Source of the DNA: Deuterostichococcus epilithicus
Taxonomy: Eukaryota; Chlorophyta; Trebouxiophyceae; Prasiolales; Stichococcaceae
Assembly: GCA_033439295.1 (NCBI GenBank)
Contig: JAVTLE010000005.1
Coordinates: forward strand, 2,344,501 to 2,408,500
Direction of reading: 5' to 3'
DNA length: 64,000 nucleotides
The stretch's first letter is position 1. Each line of letters opens with the position of its first letter. The position numbers were made by a program, and so were the translations under genes. Positions 10,516 through 21,367 of the stretch are shown here, piece after piece. Below the pieces are notes generated by a model. That model ran no database searches and was not told where the DNA came from. It saw nothing but the letters and a program-made list of their open reading frames with translations.

Positions 10516-13500
10516 TCAGCCCCAGTTGGCACTGCCGAGTGGCGCGTCAGTGAAGCTGGACTGCAAGCCACCGAGCCCAGGGGTGTCGCGCCCCAGGCTT
10601 CCGGCGCCAACGGACCCGTGCGTGGGCGTCATGTGCGCAGTGGCCAGGCCGCTGCCCATCGGCGAGCCCAGGGCGCTGTCGAAGGCCGAGGGGCTGGATG
10701 CCAGGTAGGTGCCTGTTGCCGGGCCGCTGGGGCTCTGCGGTATGCCCTGCAGCAGACGTCAACAGCATCAGCAACAACACAGAGTTTGCGCAGTGCAGCC
10801 AGTCACACGGATCAGGAGGCCACTGAAGACCTGCCTGGAATTGGCGGCATGAAGACAGAGCCCTTGCAGCATGTGCAGTCATGCAGCATCGCACCCCTTC
10901 CCCTCTTTCCCGCAGAAGAGGGTTGCCCCTCTGGGGCGGTTGCCCCTCTGGGGCGGTTCAGCATGATGTGATCCATGGCCGGTGACAAGGGGCCGCACCG
11001 CGTGTGGCGTGCCGTACGGCTTGTGCGGCGTCTCGTGCGGCGTCGGCACCGCGCTGTTGTAGGCGCTACCGCCACCGGTTGCGCCGGTGAAGCTGTCAGT
11101 GGCGCTGCCGCCGGTCTGCACCGCCGGCAGCGCGCTCTGCAGCCCAGCCATGTTGAAGCTGTTGCTGCCGAGGCTGCCAGCTGTGAGGCTGTTGTCCAGT
11201 CCCACAGACGCGCCGCCGGGGCTGCCCAGAGCGGCAGGGGCGCCCAAGCCGCCACCACCGCCGCCCAGGCCGCTATTGGCATAGGGATTCTGGCCAAAGC
11301 TGCCGCCCATGTTGCCGCCCATGTTGCCGACTAACTGGCTGGGGTCGCCGTGCATCGAGTGGCCGCCGCCGAACTGTGCCGGGAAGCCTGCCGTGTTCAG
11401 CCCTGCGCAGCAGGCAGAGCGTGTGAATATCACAACAAGCACACAGGCGGCATGACAAGGCAGCGGCAGAGGCATCACTGGCCTTTGGGTTGCAGGCAAA
11501 TGCCGCAGTCCCCTGGCGCTGGAGCTGTGGCAGGCGACTGGCATGCGGCCTCTCTCATCCCGGGGGTGTCATCCGCACCCGCAAGCCCGGCGCCCATGCC
11601 GGCGCCCATGCCGAGCTGCGCGCCGCCCATAGCCCCCGGCATGCCGCCCAGCTGGGCGCCCAGCTGTGCAGCGCCCATGCCGGCATTGCCGCGGTAGCCG
11701 CCCCCGCCGTACGCTGTCTGCCCAAAGCCCTGCGCCTGCAGCCCGTAGGCTGGCGGCTGCTGCAGCAAGCAAGTATCATTACTCAGCTACATCTCTGCAG
11801 GCTGCCTACAGGCAGTCTTGTGTCACATCCATGATTCGCTGGTGATACCACACATGCAAAGCCCACACAGCTGGAACAGGGTTGCCATCGCTCATGTCCT
11901 GCAACCAACTCAACCGGACACCTGTGCGTAGGGGGCTGGGTAGCTGCCGTAGGGAGCGCCGCGGCCATAAGCCAGGTACGCAGGCGCGGGGCCGCGGCCG
12001 CCGAGCGAGAGTCCCCGCGGCGCCGGCATCTGATCCCGCGGCACCGCCTTCTTTATCTCGATCTGCTTGTCGTGCAACGCCTGTGCACCAAGGCCAGCAG
12101 CGCAGCACGTCAGCCGCCAGTAAGATGTGCCAGGCCGTGGCAGTGCATCCATGCAGCTGCGCGTTCCGCATCGCAGCGCCAGTTGGCCATGCGTCCTGGG
12201 ATGAAACACAACCTCCAGCACACTGATGACGCTCTGCACTCGGTCCCGGAGACAACAGCCTGAAAAGGGAACAGAGCCAGTCCTCACGGACGTGCCGCGT
12301 GGGGAGCGCACGCCCTTGCCCACCTGCAGTGGGCCGGCATTGAGGACATCGTCCACCGTCTCCTCGTTGGCGAACGTGACAAAGCCAAAGCCGCGGGGCC
12401 GCCGGCTTTCGTGGTCGTGCATCACCACCGCGTCGTCCACCGGGCCAAACTGCTCGAAGTACTGCCGCAATGCCGCCTCATCAACGGACGGCGCCAGGCC
12501 GCCGACAAACACCTTTCGGGTGCGCCCTGGCGGCAGGCCGCTGCCGCCCTGCACCCGCCCTGGATGCTCCTCCTTTGGCACCGCCTTTTTGGCCTCCACC
12601 TGCGAGACCGGCATGGCGCTGCTCAGCGTCCTGACAAAGGCGGCAGGGCGGCGACGCAAGGTGGGGCTTCGTGTGATAGCGACGTGCTGTCTGGCCCTAC
12701 TGCAGCAGGTGCCCGTCTGCGAGACATAGGTTGCGGTGATCGGAGCACGCATGGGATGCGCTTTCCGCCGTCCGACCCGACAAGCCCGTGCTTTGTACCT
12801 ACTGGTACCTTGCGTGCAACAGCATACTCGGGTGCAGCGGATCGCGGACCGGCCTCCACAGCGTGACAGGCGAGCTGCAAGCTGCGATGCCCTGATGCAC
12901 CTCGAACGCACAGTCGGTGCCGAGTCGAAGGTCGAACAGCCCGAGTCAGGCGATGGTCCTGACACGGCGTGCAGCGGATCGAGAAGCAGCTGCAGCCCCA
13001 AGCAGGAGACCCATCCGGTGAGAGTGCACCTAATTTGGCTGGCAAGCTGGCCCGCGCTGCCTGCAATTGGCCCTGGCAGCCTCTGGGCCGACATCCCAGA
13101 CACGCCAAAACGACCGCGACTCACGCCCCGCTGGCGGCCTGGCTGACAGCCCCGAAAGCCTATCAAAGCTGCCAGGGCAAGTCGGGATGCACGGCGCACT
13201 GGTGGCCGAAAGCGCTGGGAGCGCTGGCCGTCATGCAGGCGGCCGGGGCGGCTTAGGGCAACTCGGCCAGTGAAAGGGGAGCGAAGGCCCACCTCCCGCC
13301 TGTCGATCGTGTGGCTGAGCGACGCGACCTTCTCCGCCACCTGCGAGTGTTTCGGTCCATGCACAGTAAGCATATGGTTCTCAATCTACAAGCCGAGTCG
13401 GCCCGTGCGCCCAGCAATCAGCAATCCGCGCTGGCCCTGCGGGTGTGTGGGTTCACGACAATCGCGACCCGCCGCAGCATATCAGCCTGCCACCCACTCG

Positions 13501-14498
13501 CACCGCTCAAGCAGCTGCTGCTCGCCTGGGGGTCTTCAAAGACGACGAATCCGAAGCCTCGGGGCCTTCCTGTATGCCGATCATAGCTCACGAACGCCTC
13601 CAGAACCTGCGACGCCAGGCACATGAGGGGGATTCAGCAGAGCTAAGCATATTTCAAAGCTTCACAAACGACTGCATTACCTACGGCAGAGGCCAGGTGC
13701 AAGACAGGCGGAACTAGGTGCTGACGCAGATGGCAATACCGCACAGCAGAGCTCCGGCAGCGTCTGCCCCACACGGTAGCAGCGGGAGTCTTGTCCCCCA
13801 GTATCGTCACACTGAGGAGCTGAAAATGGCCGCCCTCAGGCGCACCGCGTCCCGAGGGTCGCAGACCGACAAGCACGCGCTTGCAAGTCGTGTCCACGAG
13901 CCGCAACGGCACCCGCCCCTACACACGACCCTCTAAAGCAGTGTCGCATCGGTAAGGAATTTGGTGTGGACCTCAGATGCCAGCGACGAGCACGTGGCAG
14001 GAGGACGCAGAACACCAGCGCCGGATGTGGACTTCGTCTCGCAGAGAAGCATGGCTGAACAAGCGCAGAGCTTGGCCGAACAGCTGACTGCGGTTGTTTT
14101 GAGGGCATTGGAACTGCAGGACGGACGTAAGGGCAGCACAGCCTCGAACAACTCTGGCGAACAACAGCATGCTGCATGCGCACGGCACCGTCGGTCAACG
14201 TTTGGCCAGAGAACGCAGAGGGCAGGTGTACAGCGTGCTGATCTCGAACCGTCAGCAGCTTTCGAAATCGGGCTGCCGCCAACCGTGTCCGGATCGTCAA
14301 TTGGCTGCTTGCGGCGCACATGCGGCCTTCAACTGACAGCCTGTAGTGCACGCCGTGCAGCAGACCCACCTGACCAAAGTTGCTGAAGTACGCCTCCAGC
14401 TTCTCTGCTGTAGTACCCCAGCTGAGCCCCCCACAAAATATTTTGCTGTCTTGCCGCGGATGCAGGGTGACGGCGCCACCGCCGCGGCTGTCGCCCAT
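10516..14498 (-). CDS. Two-RRM hnRNP A/B / Musashi / DAZAP1-like RNA-binding protein
   Basis: Such proteins bind nuclear or cytoplasmic RNA and affect splicing, stability or translation. The first coding exon (14498-14370) starts MGDSRGGG and carries RNP-2 of RRM1 (KIFCGGLSW). After a long intron come EAFVSYDRHTGRPRGFGFVV (RNP-1, about 13602-13520) and VAEKVASLSHTIDRRE. The next exon has EAKKAVPKEEHP, then RRM2 with RNP-2 KVFVGGLAP and RNP-1 RPRGFGFVTF. RRM2 ends with ALHDKQIEIKKAVPRDQ. Several Gly/Ala/Met/Ser-rich exons follow (about 12070 to 10516), ending SSFTDAPLGSANWG and TGA. The ORF upstream of 14498 opens with TTG just before a strong pyrimidine-rich acceptor, so the 5' part is probably an untranslated exon. 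The intron after FVVFEDPQ appears to use a GC donor (CAG|GCGAGC). Confidence 0.9.
10921..10956. repeat. 18-base tandem duplication in an hnRNP gene intron
   Basis: GGTTGCCCCTCTGGGGC occurs twice in direct succession. Each unit contains a short GCCCC/GGGGC inverted repeat. Confidence 0.8.
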
Positions 14499-14978
14499 GT
14501 CTCCGCCGTGCGGTGCAAATCCGCCTCGCCCCACGCTCGCTGCCTGTTTAAAAAATTGCAACGACTAGGCGATACCCCAAAACAGCGTGCCACCACGCAC
14601 GGAGGCCGGCAAAGCTGCAAATGAACTTGCTCAACAGCTCAAGCCGATGACATCACCCCAAACCCGGCTATTACTCACCGGTTATGACAACACCCGTTGG
14701 CGGGAATCCGAATGCTACGGGGCAGCCACGACTCCGGCGCAAGTGCAATTACTCTGGGAGCAGTTCTGACCTACACAACGTTGTGCAACGCTGTTGACGT
14801 GTTGTCTGATCGTTGCTCGGACGCTCGGCGTCCATCGCAGGGTTTTCGCCGAGGCATGCACCTGCAGCAGCATCCGTGGGTGTACTCAAAACACTTGAGA
14901 TAGGTCACCTCGTCCCTTTGGACGCATCGGATTCGAAGCATTAGTCGCCTTGAAATCTTGAAGAGTTCCGGGAACCAC
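14499..14978. promoter_or_regulatory. Divergent upstream region of the hnRNP and DUF3067 genes
   Basis: About 480 bases. On the minus strand CCG|GTGAGTAA near 14680 is a good donor, and AAACAG near 14543 is the acceptor. Both fit a 5' untranslated exon of the hnRNP gene. The rest should be a shared promoter region. Confidence 0.45.
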
Positions 14979-15874
14979 ATGGCTGTCGTGTCGCTCGCAG
15001 CAACGTGCACGTGCGCCTTGCTGCCCCGCCGCTGCGGCTTGGCATCAGCGGCGCATCCTGAGGTGCTCCGGCCCTCGGCCCCCAGATGCAGGCATCGCCT
15101 CGCCGTGCACGCCAGCGTGGCCACAGGCCCTAGCGGCGACGATGCGCCGGACGATCTCTCGGCGACTTTTGCCAAGGAGTTGGAAAAGCGTGACATGGCG
15201 TCGGCGGCAGCGGCAGAGGCGGAGCACTCGAACGAGTTCGATGGCAACGCGCTGCTGCAGGTCATCCTGGACAGGTGAGTGAGATTTGATGCCCTGACCC
15301 CTGGAACACCCATCGTGTCATGCTCATTATGTCGTGGTCTGGCGCATGGTGCATGATTGCAGTGCGCATGCTGCAGATATGAGCGGAGCTACGATGTGAC
15401 GCTGGTGCGACGAGAGTACTTGGGAAAGAAGATCGTGGCCATGAACATCATGTGGGCTTACGCAGAGCAGAAGTCGTTCCAGGTATGCGCTGTGCAACAT
15501 GTGCTGCATATCGGAGCACTATTTCGCTCAACATCGCGCGCTCACCCCTCCAAACCGTGCGCTGCTGCAGCTCACGGAGGAAGAGCACCTAAACAGGCTA
15601 GACTACATCGCAGCAGCACTCAGGTGCGATGTGCCTGAGCAAACACTCGCATTGCTGCTGACGCTTCAAACTTCGGAGGTTGCTCTGTTGCAGTTTTGTG
15701 TTGGGGCAGCAACGTCCTAAGCAGCACTTGCTGTCTGAACTCCGCAGGCAATGGGGGATGGTGGGCCATGTTAAAGAAGCCATTGGCGCACGAAGGGATC
15801 GCCCTCGAGTTGGGAAGGCTATCTCCATCCTCCTGGATCTGGATCCAGCGGTGGTGAACGAATGGTTTGCATGA
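14979..15874 (+). CDS. DUF3067 family plastid protein
   Basis: DUF3067 proteins occur in cyanobacteria and plastid-bearing eukaryotes; their function is unknown. Exons are 14979-15274, 15377-15482, 15571-15623 and 15748-15874, with clean GT-AG introns. The ATG at 14979 is chosen over an upstream TTG. It opens MAVVSLAATCTCALLPRRCG, a Ser/Ala/Arg-rich leader typical of a chloroplast transit peptide. An acidic linker follows, then the domain: NALLQVILDRYERSYDVTLV, GKKIVAMNIMWAY, LTEEEHLNRLDYIAAALR, QWGMVGHVKEAI and RDRPRVGKAISILLDLD, ending NEWFA. The order and the RPRVGKA motif match the family. Total length is about 190 residues, of which roughly the first 50-60 would be removed on import. Confidence 0.88.
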
Positions 15875-16455
15875 GTGTGCTTTATCATCACGTGAGGGTG
15901 TGTGTGGGAGTTGACGTGTTGAAATACGCTCGCTTTGATATGTGTTATTATGTATGACGTTGTAGACTCTGATTACTTACATCTCAGTTGGTCAATGCTG
16001 CACTCAATGCAACAGCCAGTCCTGGCTCTCCTACCACCTGCAATGGCAGCTGTTGACTCGGTGCAAGACGGACATGTGTGCCGAGGATATCTTTTTCGGA
16101 ATTAGCTACCACTGTTTCTGAAGAAACAGCGAATTCTTGCTGCTGGGAGCAGCTGGAGGGAACTGGACATGTGATTGAACGGTCTGGTGTAGGCATTCTG
16201 AGATAATTTGAAATTTGGCTGCTCGGAGATGAGAAGATGAGAAATCACCTAGGCACTGCCAGGAACAACATCACTCTCTGGCTGTGTGCTGCATTGTTGC
16301 TTCCGATGCGATGTTAACACTTCGAGCCTTGGTGATTCACACATCAATGCTCTGTGAAGCCCTGCTCAGCGGTCCTGTCCGCTTGCTACCAAGTCAACAC
16401 GCGGCAGGGAGGCATGATGGACTTGCAAACCTTCATAGGTAGCTACGGATCATAT
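15875..16455. other. Convergent intergenic region, no gene seen
   Basis: About 580 bases, less GC-rich than the exons, between the ends of the DUF3067 and cyclophilin genes. No exon, repeat or RNA gene was recognised. It should contain both 3' ends. Confidence 0.45.
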
Positions 16456-18103
16456 TCACGAGAGCTGGCCGCAGTCCTGCAGGTTGCAAAATGAGGAAGC
16501 GTCAAGGCTTGCTGGGTGATGCATGCCAACATTGCGCTGGAGAATAGCGCAGCAATGAACAGCTAGCCAAACGCTGCACATCATCACCTCGATCACGATC
16601 TTCTTGCTGGTCTTGCCGCTCCCGCTGCCATAGCTGCAGCACAAGACGTCCACTTTGTTGGATCGTTGTTAGAGAGACAGATTTGCTGTCATGAGGATAG
16701 AAGCAACTTAACACCACACTAGGCAAGCATATCAGCGCACCCCTCAATCTTCTTGACGATGTCCATGCTGCAGCAGAAGGGGACACATTTATCACATTTA
16801 TCAAAGGTGTCAGATAGATAGACAACAGCGTTCGGCAAGCTGAGCACCGGAATGCGATGCAGAGCAACGTGACGCAGCACTGTCCAACAGCATACCCCTT
16901 GCTGACGCTGCCAAACACCACATGCTTGCCGTCCAGCCATGCCGTCTTCACGGTCGTCAGGAAGAACTGCGGTTGAGGGGACACCAGACCTTCGGCAGCT
17001 GCAGGTGACATTGTCACGACAAGGGCATACCAGGAAACACACAGAAGGCCTGCTGACCTGGGAGCCATTGGTGTTGGGGCCAGCGTTGGCCATGGACAGC
17101 ACGCCCGGGCCAGTGTGCGTCAGCTTGAAGTTCTGCGCGATGCAGGAGCACATGATCAACTCAGGGTCCACGAGGAAGCAGGCGTGATTGAGCAAGACTG
17201 TAGACGACACTGGAGCGCATTCTGAATTTGAGGTGAGTCGAAGTGAGGAACCTGCCTCGTCAGCAAACTTCTCGCCGTAGATCGACTCGCCACCTGCAGC
17301 TCCGCACGACGTCAGAGCTTCAGCAGAAGTCCAGGTGTTTATATTGCCTATTTACATAGTGCACGCGTCCGCGCATCTGCACCAGCGGACGTACGCTCGG
17401 GACACTCCTGAGCGGTATGATTTGCTCCTCCATCGTCGCACCTGTGCCGTTGCCGGCAGTGAAGTCGCCGCCTTGGCACATGAAGTCGTTGATGACACGG
17501 TGGAAGGACGAGCCCTTGAAGTGCAGGGGCTTGCCCATGCGGCCGACGCCCTTCTCGCCTGCATATTGGCATCAACTATGCTCGTCAAGGTCCTCTATAC
17601 CAGCAGCCGAGCAAAGCTTGCAAATGGACAAGGCCAGGCCATACATCCCCACAACACTGCATAGCATGAAGCATCTGCCGCCGGCGCACCGGTGCACAGG
17701 GCGCGGAAGTTCTCGGCGGTGCGGGGGACCACGTCCGCGCGGAGCTGTTGGCATCGCAGAAGCGAAATCAATGACCGCATCGAGAACGGCAAGGCAGCGC
17801 AAGCGAGTTGGCACCAGGAAGCTGATGCGAGGCTTCATCTCACCGTCATCTCAATGCGGCCGAGGGGCTGGCCGCCGGCCGACATGTCGAAGAACACGAC
17901 TGCAAAGGCGCACAATCGTGATCAGGAGCCTGGCGGCAAGTGTAGTCATTGGTGACTTACGTGCAGTCAGCCGTGATCGACGGTGCTTGGCCATGCGGGG
18001 CGAGGCGCACTGAGCCACTCTCACACAACAAGCATCATCAAGCATCAGCGTAAGCCTATTGCGACGTGCGCTGCTGTCAGTGCTCACCTGGGTTAGACGC
18101 CAT
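16456..18103 (-). CDS. Cyclophilin A-type peptidyl-prolyl cis-trans isomerase
   Basis: Cyclophilins isomerise the peptide bond before proline and help fold proteins; this is the single-domain cytosolic type. A tiny first exon (18103-18088) encodes MASNP and splices through a shared codon to [19 protein letters not shown]. Next come [59 protein letters not shown] and [11 protein letters not shown]. The rest reads [43 protein letters not shown] and [16 protein letters not shown] with TGA. The catalytic FHR, QGGDF and [12 protein letters not shown] signature residues and the cyclosporin-contacting Trp in AWLDGKH are all present. Length is as expected for the family, about 170 residues. No signal or transit peptide is seen. 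Confidence 0.95.
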
Positions 18104-18422
18104 CGTAGAAGATTCGACTGATCTACGTTCGGAACGGGGGAAGCGTCAGGCGGTGGGCTGGGGTCGGCAGATTCAGCTGGGTGCAGAAAAGCTAAAGTTT
18201 CGAGGTGAGTCAAGAGGTTGGGACGTGCGTGCGGCTGCACACTGACGCAAGGAAGCTGCTCAGAGAATCCCCGCAAAGTGCCTCCAGATTCTCCCGGGCA
18301 ATAGGGTTTGCAGCAGTTGACCAAAATTCGGCACTCACTGGCATACCAACCGCTTTGTAGGCTTCGAAACGCTTCGCAGGCTTCAAGGTGGGATCCCCAC
18401 CCTCAAGGCCCCATGATTGCAT
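18104..18422. promoter_or_regulatory. Upstream region of the cyclophilin gene
   Basis: About 320 bases between the cyclophilin start and the DUF819 stop, both on the minus strand. It should contain the cyclophilin promoter. No TATA box or repeat was noticed. Confidence 0.4.
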
Positions 18423-20470
18423 CATATCCGAGCCAGCACATGACCAATGCCGCACCCGACCGCAGTGCCCACAGCATACCTGCATGCCGCAGCGCACACA
18501 ATAGAATCAGATCACGGTTTACACATGTCGACATGACTATCATCCAAGTCTCGCGAGCTTAGATGTATCCGCACCCGAGACTCCCTGTCAAGACCGCCGG
18601 CTGCACCATCTGCGGCCACCCGCGCGCTGATGCTGTCGCGGCGGCCGTAGCCGGCCCGCCAACATTCGCATTGGACGCCGTGAGCACGGCCTCCATCGGC
18701 AGCCCAATGAGCCGGCCACCGGCAACGCTGATGGCCACATGCGTCACCAGCTGAATGGCTATCAGCGCAAACGTCCAGCCCAGCTGCGGCAGCGTATCCA
18801 GGCTGCCGGCAGCGGCGCCAATGGTTGCAAAGAAGGGCAGCATGAGCACGCCGCCCAGCCGGCTGCTGCCTGCGGGTGCACAGATCCCATCCCTTGCAAT
18901 GTCTGGCGGAAGAAGACATCGCTGCCTATGCGGACTGTAGGATAGCCGACTCGTTCTGCAGAAACTGGTTGCTGAGCGCACCCGCAAACGGCGACGGCCC
19001 TGAGCTGCTGCCTCGTCGTGTTGCCGCTGCTGATGCTGCTGCCGATGCCGCCGCCGCGAAGACCGTGGCCACGACCGCCATGAGCGCCAGGTCGCCGCCC
19101 TCGAACCGCAGCATTGCCGCAAGGCGGGCCCCGGCCCAGCAGGCTGCGATCCCTGCCGGAACCGCCGCAGCAGCGGACCGCCAGCTGTCTGCATCCAGCG
19201 CCGGTCCTGCCGTTCCCGCCGCCGCTGCCGCCGCAGCAGCCGGCACTGATGCTGTCACTGGCTGCGATGCTGCAGGCGTATTCACAGGCTGCGCTGTAGC
19301 CGCTGGACTGCACGCCGCCAAGGCGTCAGCTGCGTTGATGCTGCCGGCAGCTGACGGCGGCTGCGACGCTTTCACTGGCCAGGATGAGATGATCGAAAGG
19401 TACAAAGCCATGGCGATGTTGTCCGCCGCCATCGCGCCGGCGAGCTTGCCCGGCGCCAGTCCGAGTGCCGCAGCTGTCGCAGCGAAATTTATCGACCCTC
19501 CGATGTAGCTGTTTAGAGAATAACAAGGAAACTATTCGACAAAAAATATAAAAATGAGACCTGCAACAAGTTCAGCCCTGTTGCTTGGCGACATTTGCCT
19601 CCTATCACAGATGTTCCCATTCCAGCATTACGGCGCGGCTCTGTAAAGGTTCATGCTGAGTCAGGTTTACCTGGCGCACAGCGCTGCAGCCACCTGCAAC
19701 AAAAATCAGCCCTGTTGCTTGGCGACATTTGCCTCCTATAACAGGTCTTCCCGTTCCAGCATTACGGCGCGGCTCTGTAAAGGTCCATGCTGAGTCATAT
19801 TTACCTTTGCCCCTTCACTGCCGAGCTGCGAGCCCAGAAGCACCCAGCCGAGTAGCGTGCCGGCCACGACACCAACGGCGCCGATTGCCCATGCCACAGT
19901 CGTCGGACCCACGCTGGCCCAAAGCCTGCGCCGCGAGGGCCGTTCCACTGGATCCGATGCACCCTTCAGGACACATGCCCACTGCACAAGCTGGGAGCCC
20001 GAAACAGGAGCCCCGCATGCACACAGATTCACTGATCCAGTTTCGTCCAGAACATGACCATGCAAGGTTCGTCAATATCAAACCTTGCCTGGCCAGGTCC
20101 GTGAGGTCCACCGCCAGCAGGCACAGCGCCGCACCCAGCGGCATGACCTGCTGCCACACCACATCGTATGCCGCGCATGCAGTGGGGATGCCGTGCGCCG
20201 CCGCCACACCCGCCGCCAGCGCCATGACGAGCACGGGTGCCGACGCGACTCTGCCCAGGGGCGTCCGCTGCTCCAGAGCCTGCAGCATAACAGCGAAAAA
20301 GGCTTGAGGTATGTGGACACAAGACTGAAGGATTATCTTCATGCAGCATGTTGTAGTATGTGGCGCGCATTGTAGGTCACCTGACCGGCGGCACTGATGC
20401 CAGCGAGGGCGGCCCACACTGGCAGGTCCGAGGCGGTGACGAGCTGCGCGAGAGATGCCGAGGCGACCAT
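18423..20470 (-). CDS. DUF819 multi-pass membrane protein
   Basis: DUF819 proteins are polytopic membrane proteins of bacteria and plastid-bearing eukaryotes; I assign no substrate. The ATG at 20470 gives MVASASLAQLVTASDLPVWA. A hydrophobic exon follows (PLGRVASAPVLVMALAAG, then AYDVVWQQVMPLGAALCLL and VDLTDLAR). Next come PTTVAWAIGAVGVVAGTLLG, SYIGGSINFAATAAALGLAP and GAMAADNIAMALYL. The end reads GWTFALIAIQLVTHVAIS, SNANVGGPATAAATASARGW and, after one more splice, GYAVGTAVGCGIGHVLARI with TGA. The GGSINFAA and NVGGPATAAA motifs are diagnostic. The middle exon is enlarged by an Ala/Pro-rich insert (about 19200-19380). The joint after VDLTDLAR is not settled. An intron carries a 133-base direct duplication that includes the splice donor. 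Confidence 0.88.
19560..19805. repeat. Direct duplication (about 112 bases, period about 133) at a DUF819 intron donor
   Basis: Copies at 19560-19671 and 19693-19805 are about nine-tenths identical, with one-base indels. On the minus strand the real donor (AAAG|GTAAAT, exon end at 19805) sits at the edge of one copy. The other copy carries a matching AG|GTAAAC 134 bases further into the intron. Confidence 0.93.
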
Positions 20471-21367
20471 GCTTCGTTTCCGGCTGCATCGCCGCTCCCA
20501 GCCGGAAGTAGTCCCACTGCGCCGCTGTTGTGGGCGTCCACTCATCTCGGGCAATGATTGCAGCCCTCTGGAGTGCACAACGCCGCCCGCGGAAGATTCA
20601 ATACTTTGTCCATTGTGGCTCAATCTTTGTAGATACATGTTGCAAAGAGAGTTCAACTAGGAGGATTGCTGCATGCGCCAGGATGTTGATGCCACAGTTG
20701 CCGCGAATGATGATCGCAAACACCCGCGATTGCAGTGCGAGATTCTTTTTCGTCTGCTGTGTTCTGCTGTGCCCGCAACTTGCAACCCCTGTGCAGACTG
20801 AAACATGCAGAAAACCCCAATCAGCCGATCAACGGAGGAGCCGAGTCGATCAAGGGCTGCACTCGGATCGGCCGTGTTTGAAAGGGCGCAGGCCTGCAAG
20901 AACGCAAGTCGTTTCTCGGCAGCTGCGCGCTTGCAGGTCGCCGCGACATTGTGGTGCCGCTTTTCTCATGCTTCATCCGGCTGATATCTTGCGACCAGTC
21001 AGTTGCGGCCTGCAGCGCTATCCATAACAAGTCGGGCATCCGTGTCTACCGCTCCCAAGCGTGCAAGCCCGATACCTGGTCAAATTTAGCAGCAAACGCT
21101 TGTGTCTGAGGTTCGAATAACTTCAAACTACCTGCACAGGCTGGCGGGCTGACAATATGACGATCCCAAGCAGGCTGGCATTTGGCTGAGCTGCAAATAC
21201 TGGACAACCGTGCATCAGGCCTTCCTACCACTCACGCCAAGCGAATCCGTCAGGGATCATCCTCCTGCTGCCCCCTTTCTATGGGCCGACAGGCCCAGGG
21301 GCGTTTGCTCAAATGTTCAGGCAGCGGCAGCCCGCCGCAGCGACCACCGCCATCACAGCCGCCGCAG
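20471..21367. promoter_or_regulatory. Divergent upstream region of the DUF819 and carrier genes
   Basis: About 900 bases with no supported exon. Both genes are transcribed outward from it, so it should hold two promoters. The carrier's true start could lie within the 3' part. Confidence 0.4.

Noticed and set aside
11910-13373. A 487-codon open frame on the minus strand
   Set aside because: It contains real RRM exons but reads straight through several introns. RNP motifs and splice sites show it is part of the hnRNP gene, and its remaining sequence is intron.
14561-14561. hnRNP start at a frame beginning QFFKQAAS
   Set aside because: The first codon is TTG and the sequence is a typical pyrimidine-rich acceptor ending in CAG. 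The first ATG is at 14498.
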